From Citrobacter arsenatis (GTDB taxonomy: Bacteria; Pseudomonadota; Gammaproteobacteria; Enterobacterales; Enterobacteriaceae), in contig NZ_CP037864.1 of the NCBI RefSeq assembly GCF_004353845.1, positions 3,658,001-3,722,000 on the forward strand: a DNA stretch of 64,000 nt, in the 5' to 3' direction. Below the pieces are notes generated by a model. The model made no database searches. It had not been told where the DNA came from and worked only from the letters and a program-made list of their open reading frames with translations. The position numbers were made by a program, and so were the translations under genes. Positions 1 to 9,062 of this stretch are shown here, one piece after another. Each line of letters opens with the position of its first letter. Within the stretch, counting starts at the first letter, position 1.

Positions 1-236
1 GCTTTTTGAATCACCATTTGCAACTACGCATACGCATTGCGGCTGGTACGGCACAATCTGTTTTGACCTGGATAACTGAGCAGGGATATCGCCTGCAATT
101 ACGTTCGTTGGCTAATGATGCAAGCGATTGCCATGTTTTAACGGCAGATTTAGAGGTTACAGAAGCAACCACGGTGATTCAGGTAATTTCTTTACTTAAA
201 GAAAACCCTGCTATTAAAGAGGTTTCTGTGGAGTAA
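1..236 (+). CDS. MgtC/SapB-family protein, C-terminal fragment
   Basis: This is the 3' end of a gene that enters from the left edge; the reading frame is open to base 3, so the TTG at 6 is not a real start. The visible ~77 residues have the pattern of the cytosolic ACT-like C-terminal domain of MgtC-type membrane proteins: alternating strands (LRIRIAAG, HVLTADLEV) around a helix and the closing pattern 'LLKENPAIKEVSVE'. MgtC proteins are inner-membrane proteins linked to Mg2+ starvation and virulence in Salmonella. The transmembrane part lies outside the window, so the family call rests on the tail alone. No terminator follows; the AT-rich 180 bp after the stop lead into two regulator genes. 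Confidence 0.55.
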   Translation, partial: FLNHHLQLRIRIAAGTAQSVLTWITEQGYRLQLRSLANDASDCHVLTADLEVTEATTVIQVISLLKENPAIKEVSVE

Positions 237-415
237 CATTAGACTACATAAAATAATCACTTGATTTATTATTGTGCTTACTCTTTATTTTAAGAATAGG
301 ATTAAACTATAATTTTGAAAGATACAGGTATTGAAAGCTGTGCTATACATTACTTGCCTCTTTCTGCACTTTAACAATTTAATCCTAATGTCGAAACGAG
401 ACATCCTACATCTGG

Positions 416-946
416 TTATTGTAGATAGCATGAAATTTGATGCCGTACTAAATCACTCATTTTCCTGAGTTTAAGCAACAACATTATATTGTACTTATGG
501 CAATAGTAAGTTTTCAATGAGATATGCATTTCCTCAGCAATTGAGTAACAGGATTTTTGCTGCAAAATACAGGTAAGAATTTGATGCTGTCGACGAGAAA
601 TTGATAATTCCGGAGAAATATCATAGTTTCCATCGCAATTCAGCAAAGTAATAAAATTACACAGCGAAACGTTTCGATTGATAAAAACAACAGGAAGGTC
701 CCCGAAGCATCTTTTGATCCTGAATGGCGAAAGTATGAAAACCTTAGCAGGTTGAATCCTATCCAGTTGATAAGCTATACTGGTATAGAAAATGTTGTTA
801 TTGAACGTATCAATTATCACTTTTGCATTAAGCTCTTCAACGGTACAAAAGTCTTCTGCATGCTGAATATGCACGATAACATCTTTTTTGATAAGGTGAT
901 AAATAGCCTGTAGCAAAATAATATCTTTAGTAAATACCAGAAACAC
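416..946 (-). CDS. LuxR-type HTH transcriptional regulator
   Basis: The C-terminal ~60 residues form a LuxR-type helix-turn-helix: 'LSISRRQHQILTCILQ' leads into 'SIAEEMHISLKTYYCHK', the usual scaffold and recognition helices. The N-terminal ~110 residues are an unassigned sensor-like region without an obvious receiver aspartate, as in small enterobacterial regulators of fimbriae or stress. The open frame continues to a TTG at 961, but AGGAG falls inside that extension and sits 6 nt before a GTG at 946, so I chose the GTG; the protein is then about 176 residues. The gene is much richer in A+T than the core genes further right, which suggests horizontal acquisition. It is transcribed away from the AraC-type gene at 1059. 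The target is unknown. Confidence 0.65.
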   Translation of the reverse strand: MFLVFTKDIILLQAIYHLIKKDVIVHIQHAEDFCTVEELNAKVIIDTFNNNIFYTSIAYQLDRIQPAKVFILSPFRIKRCFGDLPVVFINRNVSLCNFITLLNCDGNYDISPELSISRRQHQILTCILQQKSCYSIAEEMHISLKTYYCHKYNIMLLLKLRKMSDLVRHQISCYLQ

Positions 947-1058
947 TACCCTCTCCTGCAATACGTAATTTGATTAACAAATCTTATAGTTACTTGGCGA
1001 AACTATCTATACGACATCGTCTCAAAATCAGTCCATTGGTGACAATATTGGGGAATAT

Positions 1059-1949
1059 ATGAATACTTCAGGCTGGCTACTGAAAGGAGGAGAAGCGAAA
1101 ACATCCGTCTTCCACCTTGGCAGATATTGTAGCGAATGGAAAGCATCAACATACTCCTATGGTGAACCGAGTTTTCATATCGTTCTGGGCGGGGAATGCT
1201 GGCTGGATTTGTTCAACCAACAGCCGCGCATCATGCTGGAAAAGGGAGATATTCTCTTCTTTTTTAATAATTTCCCTTTTTACCTCACCTCCTCTCCAGA
1301 TAAAAGCATTGATGACTTACCCCGCAAGCAGATGAGTAAAATTGAGGATTCATCTTCCGACGCCACCGATCTGCTGTGTGGTTTTATCCAACCTAACTCT
1401 ATCGCCAGTCAATTGCGTTTTGCCTTACTTCCGGATATTTTTCTGATTAGGCAAAAGGACGACGTCAGTAACAAAATACATTCATTATTTGAATTACTAC
1501 TGACAGAAGTTAATGCCTCTGCCGATGAAAATAATTGCATTATTGCTCATCTTACCGATGCTATTTTGCACTATGTGGTTAATGAATCTACTTCTTTATA
1601 TGATATTGACATAAATCTTCTGAACGCAGCCAATGATGAACCGTTAGCAAAACTAATTATTGCTATAATTGAAAACCCACAGTACTCGTGGTCACTAGAT
1701 GATATGGCCCGTTTTACTTATATGTCACGTTCAACATTTATTCGTCGCATATTGAAAGCGACAAGCTATACACCGAATCTGGTATTGAGCAAATTAAGAA
1801 TTTATGTGTCATTAAACCTGCTCAGAAGAGGTATAAAAACAGAGGATATTTACAGCAGCGTCGGGTATGAATCTTTGTCTGGATTCTACCAGGCATTCAA
1901 ACGCGTTATGGGAACCGCACCAGGAGACTACCTCTCATCTTACAAATAA
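1059..1949 (+). CDS. AraC-family transcriptional regulator
   Basis: A 296-residue regulator. Residues ~1-160 look like a cupin-like sensing domain ('FHIVLGGECWLDLF', 'LEKGDILFFFNN'). The last ~95 residues carry the AraC double helix-turn-helix: 'WSLDDMARFTYMSRSTFIRR' is the first HTH and 'IYSSVGYESLSGFYQAFKR' with a following 'GTAPGDYL' is the second. GGGG lies just upstream of the ATG. It is divergent from the LuxR-type gene, with about 110 bp between them that must hold both promoters. AT-rich codon use matches that neighbour and contrasts with the pgt genes. The effector and target genes cannot be read from the sequence; a nearby or self target would be usual for the family. Confidence 0.75.
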   Translation: MNTSGWLLKGGEAKTSVFHLGRYCSEWKASTYSYGEPSFHIVLGGECWLDLFNQQPRIMLEKGDILFFFNNFPFYLTSSPDKSIDDLPRKQMSKIEDSSSDATDLLCGFIQPNSIASQLRFALLPDIFLIRQKDDVSNKIHSLFELLLTEVNASADENNCIIAHLTDAILHYVVNESTSLYDIDINLLNAANDEPLAKLIIAIIENPQYSWSLDDMARFTYMSRSTFIRRILKATSYTPNLVLSKLRIYVSLNLLRRGIKTEDIYSSVGYESLSGFYQAFKRVMGTAPGDYLSSYK

Positions 1950-2060
1950 AATGATCTGCGGGATAAATGTCAGCTATCTGGGTAACGCTTACGCATTCTG
2001 GCATCCCGCCGAACGTTGAGGTTATAATCCTTACAACGATTTTTTGGATTAGAAGCGACA

Positions 2061-2600
2061 ATGACAAAACTTACCCTACAAGAACAGATGCTTAAAGCAG
2101 GTCTGGTCAGCAGCAAAAAAATGGCGAAAGTGCAGAGAACGGCGAAAAAATCACGCGTTCAGGCTCGTGAAGCCAGAGAAGCGGTTGAAGAGAATAAAAA
2201 AGCACAAATTGAGCGTGATAAGCAACTCAGCGAACAGCAGAAGCAGGCCGCGTTGTCAAAAGAGTATAAAGCGCAGATCAAACAGTTGATTGAAATGAAC
2301 AAAATCACCGTTGCCCGTGGCGATATTGGTTACAACTTCACTGACAATAACCTGATCAAAAAAGTTTATGTTGATAAGGTGACTCAGTCTCAGTTGATCA
2401 AGGGCCGCCTGGCCATTGCTCGTCTGACGGCTGAAAGTAGCAGCGAGAGCGAGTACGCCATTATCCCGGCTGTCGTCGCCGACAAGATTGCCCAGCGCGA
2501 TGCAAGTTATATTGTGCTAAATTGCGAACTGAGTCAGGAGGCGAAGGATGAAGACGATCCGTATGCTGATTTTGTTATCCCTGATGATTTGATGTGGTAA
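2061..2600 (+). CDS. DUF2058 family protein, YaiL-like
   Basis: This 179-residue protein matches my recollection of E. coli YaiL in length and over most of its sequence, including the start 'MTKLTLQEQMLKAGLVSSKK' and the end 'DDPYADF.IPDDLMW'. It is a soluble cytoplasmic protein with a highly charged, probably helical first half (repeated K/R/E/A/Q) and a more globular second half with 'GDIGYNFTDNNLIKK'. The family has been suggested to bind nucleic acids, but no reaction is established. In K-12 yaiL lies elsewhere, so this is either a paralogue or a relocated copy; I therefore give no symbol. It stands alone between the AraC-type gene and the convergent pgtA. Confidence 0.8.
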   Translation: MTKLTLQEQMLKAGLVSSKKMAKVQRTAKKSRVQAREAREAVEENKKAQIERDKQLSEQQKQAALSKEYKAQIKQLIEMNKITVARGDIGYNFTDNNLIKKVYVDKVTQSQLIKGRLAIARLTAESSSESEYAIIPAVVADKIAQRDASYIVLNCELSQEAKDEDDPYADFVIPDDLMW

Positions 2601-2704
2601 GAAAAATACCCCGATAATCACCCGGAGTTCCGTCGCGTATTTCGGTGAACGCCAGCGCCGCCACCGAAATACTTCAACGACTCTTCTTCCCCAATCTCCA
2701 TCGG

Positions 2705-3952
2705 CTAAAACTTATAGTGTTCTTTGCTCAGTCCGTATTTTCTCATGCGCAAATAAAGTTTTTTACGCGGGATTTGTAAATACTCCGCGACTTCATTAAT
2801 ACGCCCCTGATGAATATTTAGCGCTTCAGTAATGATCTGTCGCTCGTACTCTTCTACCCGACGGTCAAGCGGTGTCGGTTCAGGCAGATGCAACTGCGGA
2901 TTCGCGGTTTCAGCTAAGGGAAGCAGCCCAACGGCAAAAAGTTCGGCGGCATTTGCCAGTTCCCGGACATTACTTAACCACACGCGACGACGCATGACTT
3001 TCAGTAAATCTCCTTCAACCTCGGGCACGGGATGGTTCAGGCGCAGGCAGGCTTTCTGCAAATAATGACGAAACAGCGGCTCAATATCATCGGGGCGCTG
3101 TGACAGCGGCAGGCAGCCGATTTGCGTCATCGCAAAACAGTAGTAGAGCTCGGCCACAATCTGGTTACTTGCCGCCAGTTCCACCAACGATGTGTCACCA
3201 ATGCCTATCAGGCGAAACGGACGCCGCTCCTGGCTTTGCAGATGCACCAGGTGATGCTGCTGTTCACGCGTCAAGCACTCTATATGGCTCAGGACCAGTG
3301 TTCCCCCTTGCGCCTGGGCAATAAGGTCATTCAGTTGCCCCGCATTCTCTAACGTCAATTCCCCACGGATAAACGGCCCTTCGGCATTGCGCCCAAGCTG
3401 GTGTAAATAACGGGATCCGGTCATACGCCCCGTTCCCGGCTCACCATAAAACCAGACGGCAATATCCGTTTCCGCCAGTTGCCGTAAGCGCTGGCGATAT
3501 TGATTGACCCAATCACTGTAGCCGAGCAGTTCAACTTCGAGTTTTTGCTGGCAATAATGACGACGGGCAATCACGGATTTTCTCTGACGCAATGCCTCTT
3601 CTACCAGTGACAGCAGCTTTCCGGGATCGACCGGTTTTTGCAGAAAGTCCCATGCGCCTTTCTTTACGGCCTCCACAGCCATCGGGACATCGCCATGCCC
3701 GGTGATTAGCAAGATCGGTAGCTGATTATCATCCTGATGAAACAGCGTCATCAGCTCTATTCCATTGCAGCCAGGCATACACACGTCGCTCAGGACTATC
3801 CCTGGCCAGTCGGCCTGCAGCCAGTTTCGGGCATCAAAAGGGTTACTGCATGCGCAAACTCGATAACCCTCCTGTTCAAGCAACAGGGTGTAAGCGTCGA
3901 GAACATCGGCATCATCATCAATCAGCAGAACAGAATATTCATCACTCAACAT
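2705..3952 (-). CDS. pgtA: Phosphoglycerate transport response regulator PgtA
   Basis: A 415-residue NtrC-like response regulator that, in Salmonella, activates the phosphoglycerate transporter gene pgtP. The receiver domain (1-120) has the acidic pair D12/D13, the phospho-acceptor D56 in 'VLSDVCMPG' and the lysine in 'LQKPVDP'. The central AAA+ domain has a Walker-A-like 'GEPGTGR', but the sigma-54 contact loop (GAFTGA) is missing and the domain is short for the family. A Fis-type HTH closes the protein ('EALNIHQGRINEVAEYLQI'). This suggests a sigma-70-dependent or non-canonical activator. It overlaps pgtB by 11 nt and is the last gene of pgtC-pgtB-pgtA, convergent with the YaiL-like gene. 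Confidence 0.93.
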   Translation of the reverse strand: MLSDEYSVLLIDDDADVLDAYTLLLEQEGYRVCACSNPFDARNWLQADWPGIVLSDVCMPGCNGIELMTLFHQDDNQLPILLITGHGDVPMAVEAVKKGAWDFLQKPVDPGKLLSLVEEALRQRKSVIARRHYCQQKLEVELLGYSDWVNQYRQRLRQLAETDIAVWFYGEPGTGRMTGSRYLHQLGRNAEGPFIRGELTLENAGQLNDLIAQAQGGTLVLSHIECLTREQQHHLVHLQSQERRPFRLIGIGDTSLVELAASNQIVAELYYCFAMTQIGCLPLSQRPDDIEPLFRHYLQKACLRLNHPVPEVEGDLLKVMRRRVWLSNVRELANAAELFAVGLLPLAETANPQLHLPEPTPLDRRVEEYERQIITEALNIHQGRINEVAEYLQIPRKKLYLRMRKYGLSKEHYKF

Positions 3953-5951
3953 CGTTTACATCCGTCAGATTAAATTGCAGAACGACGCAGGCATTACGTC
4001 CCGGCGTCGATGCCAGGCGCAGTTCGCCGTTCATTTGCGTCATTAACGATACACAAATCGATAAGCCAATACCGAGGCCTACATCCTTACTGGTGGTAAA
4101 CGGCTTTAACAGTGATGGCAATAACGCCTCAGGCCAGCCGGGGCCGTTATCGCAGACAAAGACGCACAACTGGCTGTCCTCAACCTGCCAGTGAACCTCA
4201 ATCTGTGCGGCTGCCGGGCAGGCATCCAGCGCATTTGCCAGGACGTTTACCAGCACCTGCTGAATACGCACTTCATCACCAGCAACCCATACGCTCTGAG
4301 CTGGAAGCCTCAGCGTGCCCTGCTTTGGCTTATGCCGCATGGCCAACAGTTCCCAGGCAGCGCAGAACGTTTGTCGTAGATCGACCGGGTGCAAAGGCGC
4401 GCCCGGTTCGGCCCGACGCGTAAACTGACGTAGTGAACGGATAATGGCATCGATGCGGGTAATTAGCCCCTCAGCTTTGGTTAGTGTGCTTCTGGCCTGA
4501 GCGGATTGCCCCTGCTCAATTGCCCTACCCGCCGTAAACAGGTACATCGACAGCGCATTTAGCGGTTGATTAATCTCGTGCGCCAGCGTGGTCATGGTCT
4601 GGCCAACCACCGCCAGTTTTGCCGTCTGGATCAGTTCATCCTGCGTCGCGCGAAGATCGGACTCGATCTCTTTACGCTCTGTCACTTCTTGCTCCAGCTG
4701 ATTTTTTTGCGCACTCAGTTGACCCAGAGTATGGCGCAGCAAACCAGCAATACGCCCCAACTCATCGCGCCCATAAACCGGGATAGTGGCATCCGTTCTG
4801 CCAAGACCAATTTGCACCACGGCCTGATTGAGCGCGGTAAAACGCTTCACCAGCCGCGAACGAATAAAGTAGTGGTTAAGCCCCCAGGCGAGAAGTAGCG
4901 CCAGCAGCGTCGCCAGCAGGATAAGTCCACCGCTGACGCGAACAATTTGCTCCAGCCGTTGGTTAAACATCTGCATTTGCTGATGGCTACTCCCCAGTTG
5001 TGCTTCAAGCAGCGTTCGAAAGCGCCCAAGCGTTACCTCTCTGGTATGGTTGGCATCAACCAACGCTTTTTGCGCTGCGACATAATCGCGCATCGTATCG
5101 GGCATTTTGTTTTTCATCATCCCGATTTCCAGCAATTCGTCGATGGTTTGCCGCAAGGTGATAGTACTTGGCCAGTCATCAAGGGTACGGATATTTTCAT
5201 CCGCCGTTTTCTTCAGATTTTCCAGAAAGCGGATGTGATTCTCCACCAGCATCCCATCATCACTACCTGACTTCAGTTCATTGAGCCTGTCACGTAAATC
5301 ATCAACAATCTGGTTTTCAATTCGTGCCAGAGTGTAGACCTGCTGCTGCTCGTTTTGCACCTCTCGGGCACGTTTAAGATACAGCGCCGCATCACCATTT
5401 TTGGCCTCGATTTGATCCAGCAACGTCCCCTGCTGCCAGGTAAAATCCTGCACCAGTGAATTCAGCTCGGTAGTAAAATCATCATGAAGCCAATCGATGC
5501 GCGCAGAGAGTTCGCTCACTTTTTCACGCACAAGGAACAGGTTATAGAGCACCCGGTCCAGCTCCGTCATCAGCGCCCGACTGTCCTGTAAAATCACCGC
5601 CAGTTGCTGCTGTTCCGCCGGTTGCAAGCCCCGACTCAACACCTCAATCTTATCCAGATGTGAAATTATTTGATTGCGTAGCTGCAGCCTTACCGTCGTG
5701 TTGGGGGCCAACAGGAACTCATTCAGTTGATCCACAACCAGGTTGAGATTTCCTTCAATCAAAAAAGCGGAATGCACGCGCGGGAAGTAATCATCGAGCG
5801 AATAGCGTATCTGTGAGCTTTGCTCATGCCAGGAGTACAAGCTGACGCAGCTTACGCTCAGCGTCAGTAATGCGCCCGTGAGAAAAGCACCTCGCAGGCT
5901 GCTGCTAATGCTGAGCTGGCGCAGACGTTGCAGTATCGATCCACCTTTCAT
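3942..5951 (-). CDS. pgtB: Phosphoglycerate sensor histidine kinase PgtB
   Basis: A 669-residue inner-membrane kinase of the pgt system. A membrane segment near residues 19-40 and a second near 339-360 ('GGLILLATLLALLLAWGL') enclose a long, mostly helical periplasmic domain of about 300 residues. A HAMP region, a coiled coil and the dimerisation/phosphorylation helix follow, with H458 in 'TLAHEINQPLNAL'. The C-terminal ATPase domain has the N box 'QVLVNVLANALDA', 'DNGPGWP' and 'GLGIGLSICVSL'. The gene overlaps pgtC by 4 nt (ATGA) and pgtA by 11 nt, so the three are translationally coupled. The H-box style (HEINQPL) is that of DctB/NtrB kinases, which fits a partner with NtrC-type architecture. 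Confidence 0.93.
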   Translation of the reverse strand: MKGGSILQRLRQLSISSSLRGAFLTGALLTLSVSCVSLYSWHEQSSQIRYSLDDYFPRVHSAFLIEGNLNLVVDQLNEFLLAPNTTVRLQLRNQIISHLDKIEVLSRGLQPAEQQQLAVILQDSRALMTELDRVLYNLFLVREKVSELSARIDWLHDDFTTELNSLVQDFTWQQGTLLDQIEAKNGDAALYLKRAREVQNEQQQVYTLARIENQIVDDLRDRLNELKSGSDDGMLVENHIRFLENLKKTADENIRTLDDWPSTITLRQTIDELLEIGMMKNKMPDTMRDYVAAQKALVDANHTREVTLGRFRTLLEAQLGSSHQQMQMFNQRLEQIVRVSGGLILLATLLALLLAWGLNHYFIRSRLVKRFTALNQAVVQIGLGRTDATIPVYGRDELGRIAGLLRHTLGQLSAQKNQLEQEVTERKEIESDLRATQDELIQTAKLAVVGQTMTTLAHEINQPLNALSMYLFTAGRAIEQGQSAQARSTLTKAEGLITRIDAIIRSLRQFTRRAEPGAPLHPVDLRQTFCAAWELLAMRHKPKQGTLRLPAQSVWVAGDEVRIQQVLVNVLANALDACPAAAQIEVHWQVEDSQLCVFVCDNGPGWPEALLPSLLKPFTTSKDVGLGIGLSICVSLMTQMNGELRLASTPGRNACVVLQFNLTDVNDVE

Positions 5952-7210
5952 TTTAACTCTTCCAGTTTGGATATCGCCTGACGCTGATTTTTAAGAAACC
6001 ACAGCTGCCACTCCATCATCTGCTGTTCGGCCACGCTTTTATTATCAAATTGCGCAAGCCAGGCCTCATCTTCACTGTTCCTGGCATCTACCGGGACGCT
6101 GGTCAACAGTGCTCTGATTTCGGGGAGCGGGCGTTTCAGACGCGCTTCCGCACTGTAGAGCGCCCGCCAGGCATCTTTCAGCTGCGCGAGTCGAAAACTG
6201 ATGGCGGTATCAAACATCCGCTGCACTAACTGTTGCCGTTTAAGGATAAGCCGGTAATTAAGCGCAGGCTGGCTCATCAAAATAGCCTGCTGAGCGGCGC
6301 GTGGGTTATCAGCCGCGAGCTGCGTAACCGGATATTTTCCCGTGTTCGCATCTGCAAGGATCCGCTGCCCTTCCGGACTTAACAGATAACGGATAAAACG
6401 ACGTGCTTCATTGGGGTGTTGACTGTTCTTAAGCACAGCAACATAGGTTGGCGAAACCGCCGAGCGAGGAAAATAGGTAAACGCCAGGTGCGGATCGTTG
6501 AGCAACAGGTTGGCATAGTTATCAATGACCGGCCCCGCAACGCCCAGGCCGCTCTTAATTTTGTCGGCCACGCCAAAGCTGCGAGATGAAATCGTCACCA
6601 GATTACCAGCACTCGCCAATAGCGTTGCCCATCCCTCTTCCCACCCTTTTTGTTGCAGCAACGACTCAACCATCAGGTGGTTGGTGTCGGAACGTGACGG
6701 GCTACTCATCAACAGCGCGTTCTGGTATTTAGGCTGCGTTAAATCCCCCCAGTCAGTTGGGGGCGAAAGATGGCGCGCCGCCAGCGCAGAGCGGTTAATC
6801 AGTAGCCCAAAACCAGATATCGCCACCGCTACGGAGGTCGAACGGATGGATTCAGGCACCAAACGCTGGCTTTCCGGTAGCGCATTATCAAAGGGTGCCA
6901 GCTTCTGATGTTCCTGAAGATGCTGCAACAGCATGGGTGATGAGGTCAGAATCAGATCGACGTTTTCCGCATTCGCAGTATCCAGCAGCTGTTCCAGAGA
7001 ACTGCTGGTCCGGTTTAACGTGCGAATCATCACTGACCCCGGCTCAGTCTGCCAGCGCTGGATAATCCAGGCCGTAGCCCCTGGTGAAAAGGTGGTCGCC
7101 ATCACCAGCTCTTTACCCAGCGCCAGGCAACTCGCCGACAGCGACATAAAACAGAGCAAGAATGCCCAAAATCGTCTCTGCTTTAAAAGTCTATTTGTGA
7201 TCCCGTTCAT
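5948..7210 (-). CDS. pgtC: Phosphoglycerate transport regulatory protein PgtC
   Basis: A periplasmic, substrate-binding-protein-like component of the pgt signalling system; in Salmonella PgtC works with PgtB to sense external phosphoglycerate. A signal peptide is visible ('RRFWAFLLCFMSLSASCLA'). The mature part has the fold pattern of extracellular solute-binding proteins of the Fe/thiamine type ('LVMATTFSPGATAWI', 'VDLILTSSPMLL', 'LLSPEGQRILADANTGKYPV'). The frame is open to a TTG at 7246 and also contains an ATG at 7222; I prefer the ATG at 7210 because it puts a positively charged n-region directly before the hydrophobic core, but no strong ribosome site decides it. It is the first gene of pgtC-pgtB-pgtA. 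Confidence 0.88.
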   Translation of the reverse strand: MNGITNRLLKQRRFWAFLLCFMSLSASCLALGKELVMATTFSPGATAWIIQRWQTEPGSVMIRTLNRTSSSLEQLLDTANAENVDLILTSSPMLLQHLQEHQKLAPFDNALPESQRLVPESIRSTSVAVAISGFGLLINRSALAARHLSPPTDWGDLTQPKYQNALLMSSPSRSDTNHLMVESLLQQKGWEEGWATLLASAGNLVTISSRSFGVADKIKSGLGVAGPVIDNYANLLLNDPHLAFTYFPRSAVSPTYVAVLKNSQHPNEARRFIRYLLSPEGQRILADANTGKYPVTQLAADNPRAAQQAILMSQPALNYRLILKRQQLVQRMFDTAISFRLAQLKDAWRALYSAEARLKRPLPEIRALLTSVPVDARNSEDEAWLAQFDNKSVAEQQMMEWQLWFLKNQRQAISKLEELK

Positions 7211-7562
7211 AAATACCAACATGTGCAAAAAATAATATTGAGACAAAAATTACCCGTTTATCACCGCTGGGGGGAAGAATAAGGTTATTCGTAGAATAAC
7301 CAAACGGAAAATGACGACATGAGTAAAGAATACCCGAAAATGCAGCCTGAATTTGTTAATACCCGCACATGCCGATGATAAAAACGCTCGTAAAAGAATA
7401 GAATTTAAAATCCATTATTTAAAAAGTGTCAAAATCAGCCACGCAATCCAAAAATTGTGTCAATAGTGACTCATTGCATGAACTTGAGTTTATCTGCCGT
7501 CTATTTCACTCTTCACTGCGAAAAATCCTGATATTCACATCAATATAAATTTAGGTGATGAT
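7211..7562. promoter_or_regulatory. Divergent pgtC/pgtP control region
   Basis: A 352-bp AT-rich gap between the sensor operon and the transporter gene. It should carry promoters for both and the PgtA target for pgtP. A short hyphenated repeat (TTATTCGTAGAATAA, 7284-7298) is visible on the pgtC side and TTTAAAATCCATTATTTAAA-like AT palindromes lie near 7408. I cannot assign the PgtA site with confidence. The pgtP ribosome site is AGGTGATGAT directly before the ATG. Confidence 0.5.
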
Positions 7563-8954
7563 ATGTTATCAATATTTAAGGCAGGGCCAGCGGCAAATAA
7601 AGTCCCGGCAGAGAAAGTCCAGGAAACTTATGGCCGATACCGCATTCAGGCGTTACTCAGCGTATTTCTTGGCTATCTTGCGTACTATATTGTGCGCAAT
7701 AACTTCACACTCTCAACTCCGTACCTGAAAGAGCATCTGGATCTCAGCGCAACGCAGATTGGTTTGCTCAGCAGCTGTATGCTTATTGCCTATGGGATCA
7801 GTAAAGGTATTATGAGCAGTCTGGCAGACAAGGCCAGCCCTAAAGTCTTCATGGCATGTGGTTTGATCCTGTGCGCTATCGTCAACATAGGCCTGGGTTT
7901 CAGTACCGGATTCTGGATTTTTGCCGCTCTGGTCATTTTCAACGGCTTGTTCCAGGGCATGGGCGTTGGCCCATCATTTATTACCATCGCTAACTGGTTT
8001 CCACGTAAAGAACGTGGACGCGTTGGCGCATTCTGGAATATCTCTCACAATGTTGGTGGCGGTATTGTTGCCCCGATCGTGGGTGCCGCCTTTGCCATTT
8101 TGGGGAGCGAGCACTGGCAAAGTGCCAGCTATATTGTTCCGGCTGGTGTGGCCGTCCTGTTCGCTTTTATTGTGCTAATGCTGGGGAAAGGTTCACCGCG
8201 CCAGGAAGGCTTACCGGCTCTGGAACAAATGATGCCGGAAGAAAAAGTCGTATTAAATTCCCGACACGCAGTCCAGGCACCAGAAAATATGAGCGCCTTC
8301 CAGATCTTCTGCACCTATGTACTGCGTAATAAAAATGCCTGGTATGTTTCATTAGTAGACGTTTTTGTCTATATGGTACGTTTTGGCATGATTAGCTGGT
8401 TGCCAATTTATTTATTAACCGAAAAACATTTCTCGAAAGAGCAAATGAGCATAGCGTTTCTGTTTTTCGAGTGGGCGGCAATTCCTTCCACATTACTGGC
8501 GGGTTGGCTCACCGATAAACTATTCAAAGGTCGCCGCATGCCGTTGGCCATGATTTGTATGGCACTGATTTTCGTCTGCCTGATTGGTTACTGGAAAAGT
8601 GAATCGTTAGTGATGGTCACTATTTTTGCCGCCATCGTGGGTTGCCTGATTTATGTTCCCCAGTTCCTGGCCTCTGTTCAGACGATGGAAATCGTCCCCA
8701 GCTTCGCCGTGGGGTCTGCGGTAGGTTTACGCGGATTTATGAGCTACATTTTTGGCGCATCGCTGGGAACCAGCCTGTTTGGCGTAATGGTCGACAAATT
8801 GGGATGGCATGGCGGCTTCTATCTGCTGATGGGTGGAATTGTGTGCTGCATCCTGTTCTGCTACCTCTCTCATCGTGGCGCGCTTGAGCTTGAACAACAG
8901 CGAAAAAATGCGCAACAAGAAGAAGCGTCACTTCAGTTAGCCGATGTCCGGTAA
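7563..8954 (+). CDS. pgtP: Phosphoglycerate transporter PgtP (MFS)
   Basis: A 463-residue inner-membrane antiporter of the organophosphate:phosphate family (relatives GlpT and UhpT). It imports 2- and 3-phosphoglycerate and phosphoenolpyruvate in exchange for phosphate. Twelve hydrophobic segments are visible. Family signatures include 'RYRIQALLSVFLGYLAYYIVRNNF' (N-terminal arginine region), 'GMGVGPSFITIANWFPRKERGR' and 'WNISHNVGGGIVAP'. It is transcribed divergently from pgtCBA and followed by a clear hairpin. Full length for the family with no defects. Confidence 0.95.
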   Translation: MLSIFKAGPAANKVPAEKVQETYGRYRIQALLSVFLGYLAYYIVRNNFTLSTPYLKEHLDLSATQIGLLSSCMLIAYGISKGIMSSLADKASPKVFMACGLILCAIVNIGLGFSTGFWIFAALVIFNGLFQGMGVGPSFITIANWFPRKERGRVGAFWNISHNVGGGIVAPIVGAAFAILGSEHWQSASYIVPAGVAVLFAFIVLMLGKGSPRQEGLPALEQMMPEEKVVLNSRHAVQAPENMSAFQIFCTYVLRNKNAWYVSLVDVFVYMVRFGMISWLPIYLLTEKHFSKEQMSIAFLFFEWAAIPSTLLAGWLTDKLFKGRRMPLAMICMALIFVCLIGYWKSESLVMVTIFAAIVGCLIYVPQFLASVQTMEIVPSFAVGSAVGLRGFMSYIFGASLGTSLFGVMVDKLGWHGGFYLLMGGIVCCILFCYLSHRGALELEQQRKNAQQEEASLQLADVR

Positions 8955-8975
8955 TCTCTTGTAGTCCCCACAAAA

Positions 8976-8998
8976 AAGTGCCAGCGATGCTGGCACTT
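8976..8998 (+). terminator. Terminator hairpin after pgtP
   Basis: Perfect stem AAGTGCCAGC / GCTGGCACTT around a 3-nt loop, preceded by an A-run; on the opposite strand the A-run becomes the U-tract, so it may also stop transcription coming from yfdY. Confidence 0.75.
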
Positions 8999-9062
8999 CA
9001 ATAACTCAGATAAATAAAAAACGCTCAACATGATAATTTATTTCTAATAGTAACATGCCAAA

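Noticed and set aside
2601..2704. Remnant of pgtE between the YaiL-like gene and pgtA
   Set aside because: No stretch long enough to match an omptin can be read; only a short inverted motif is present.
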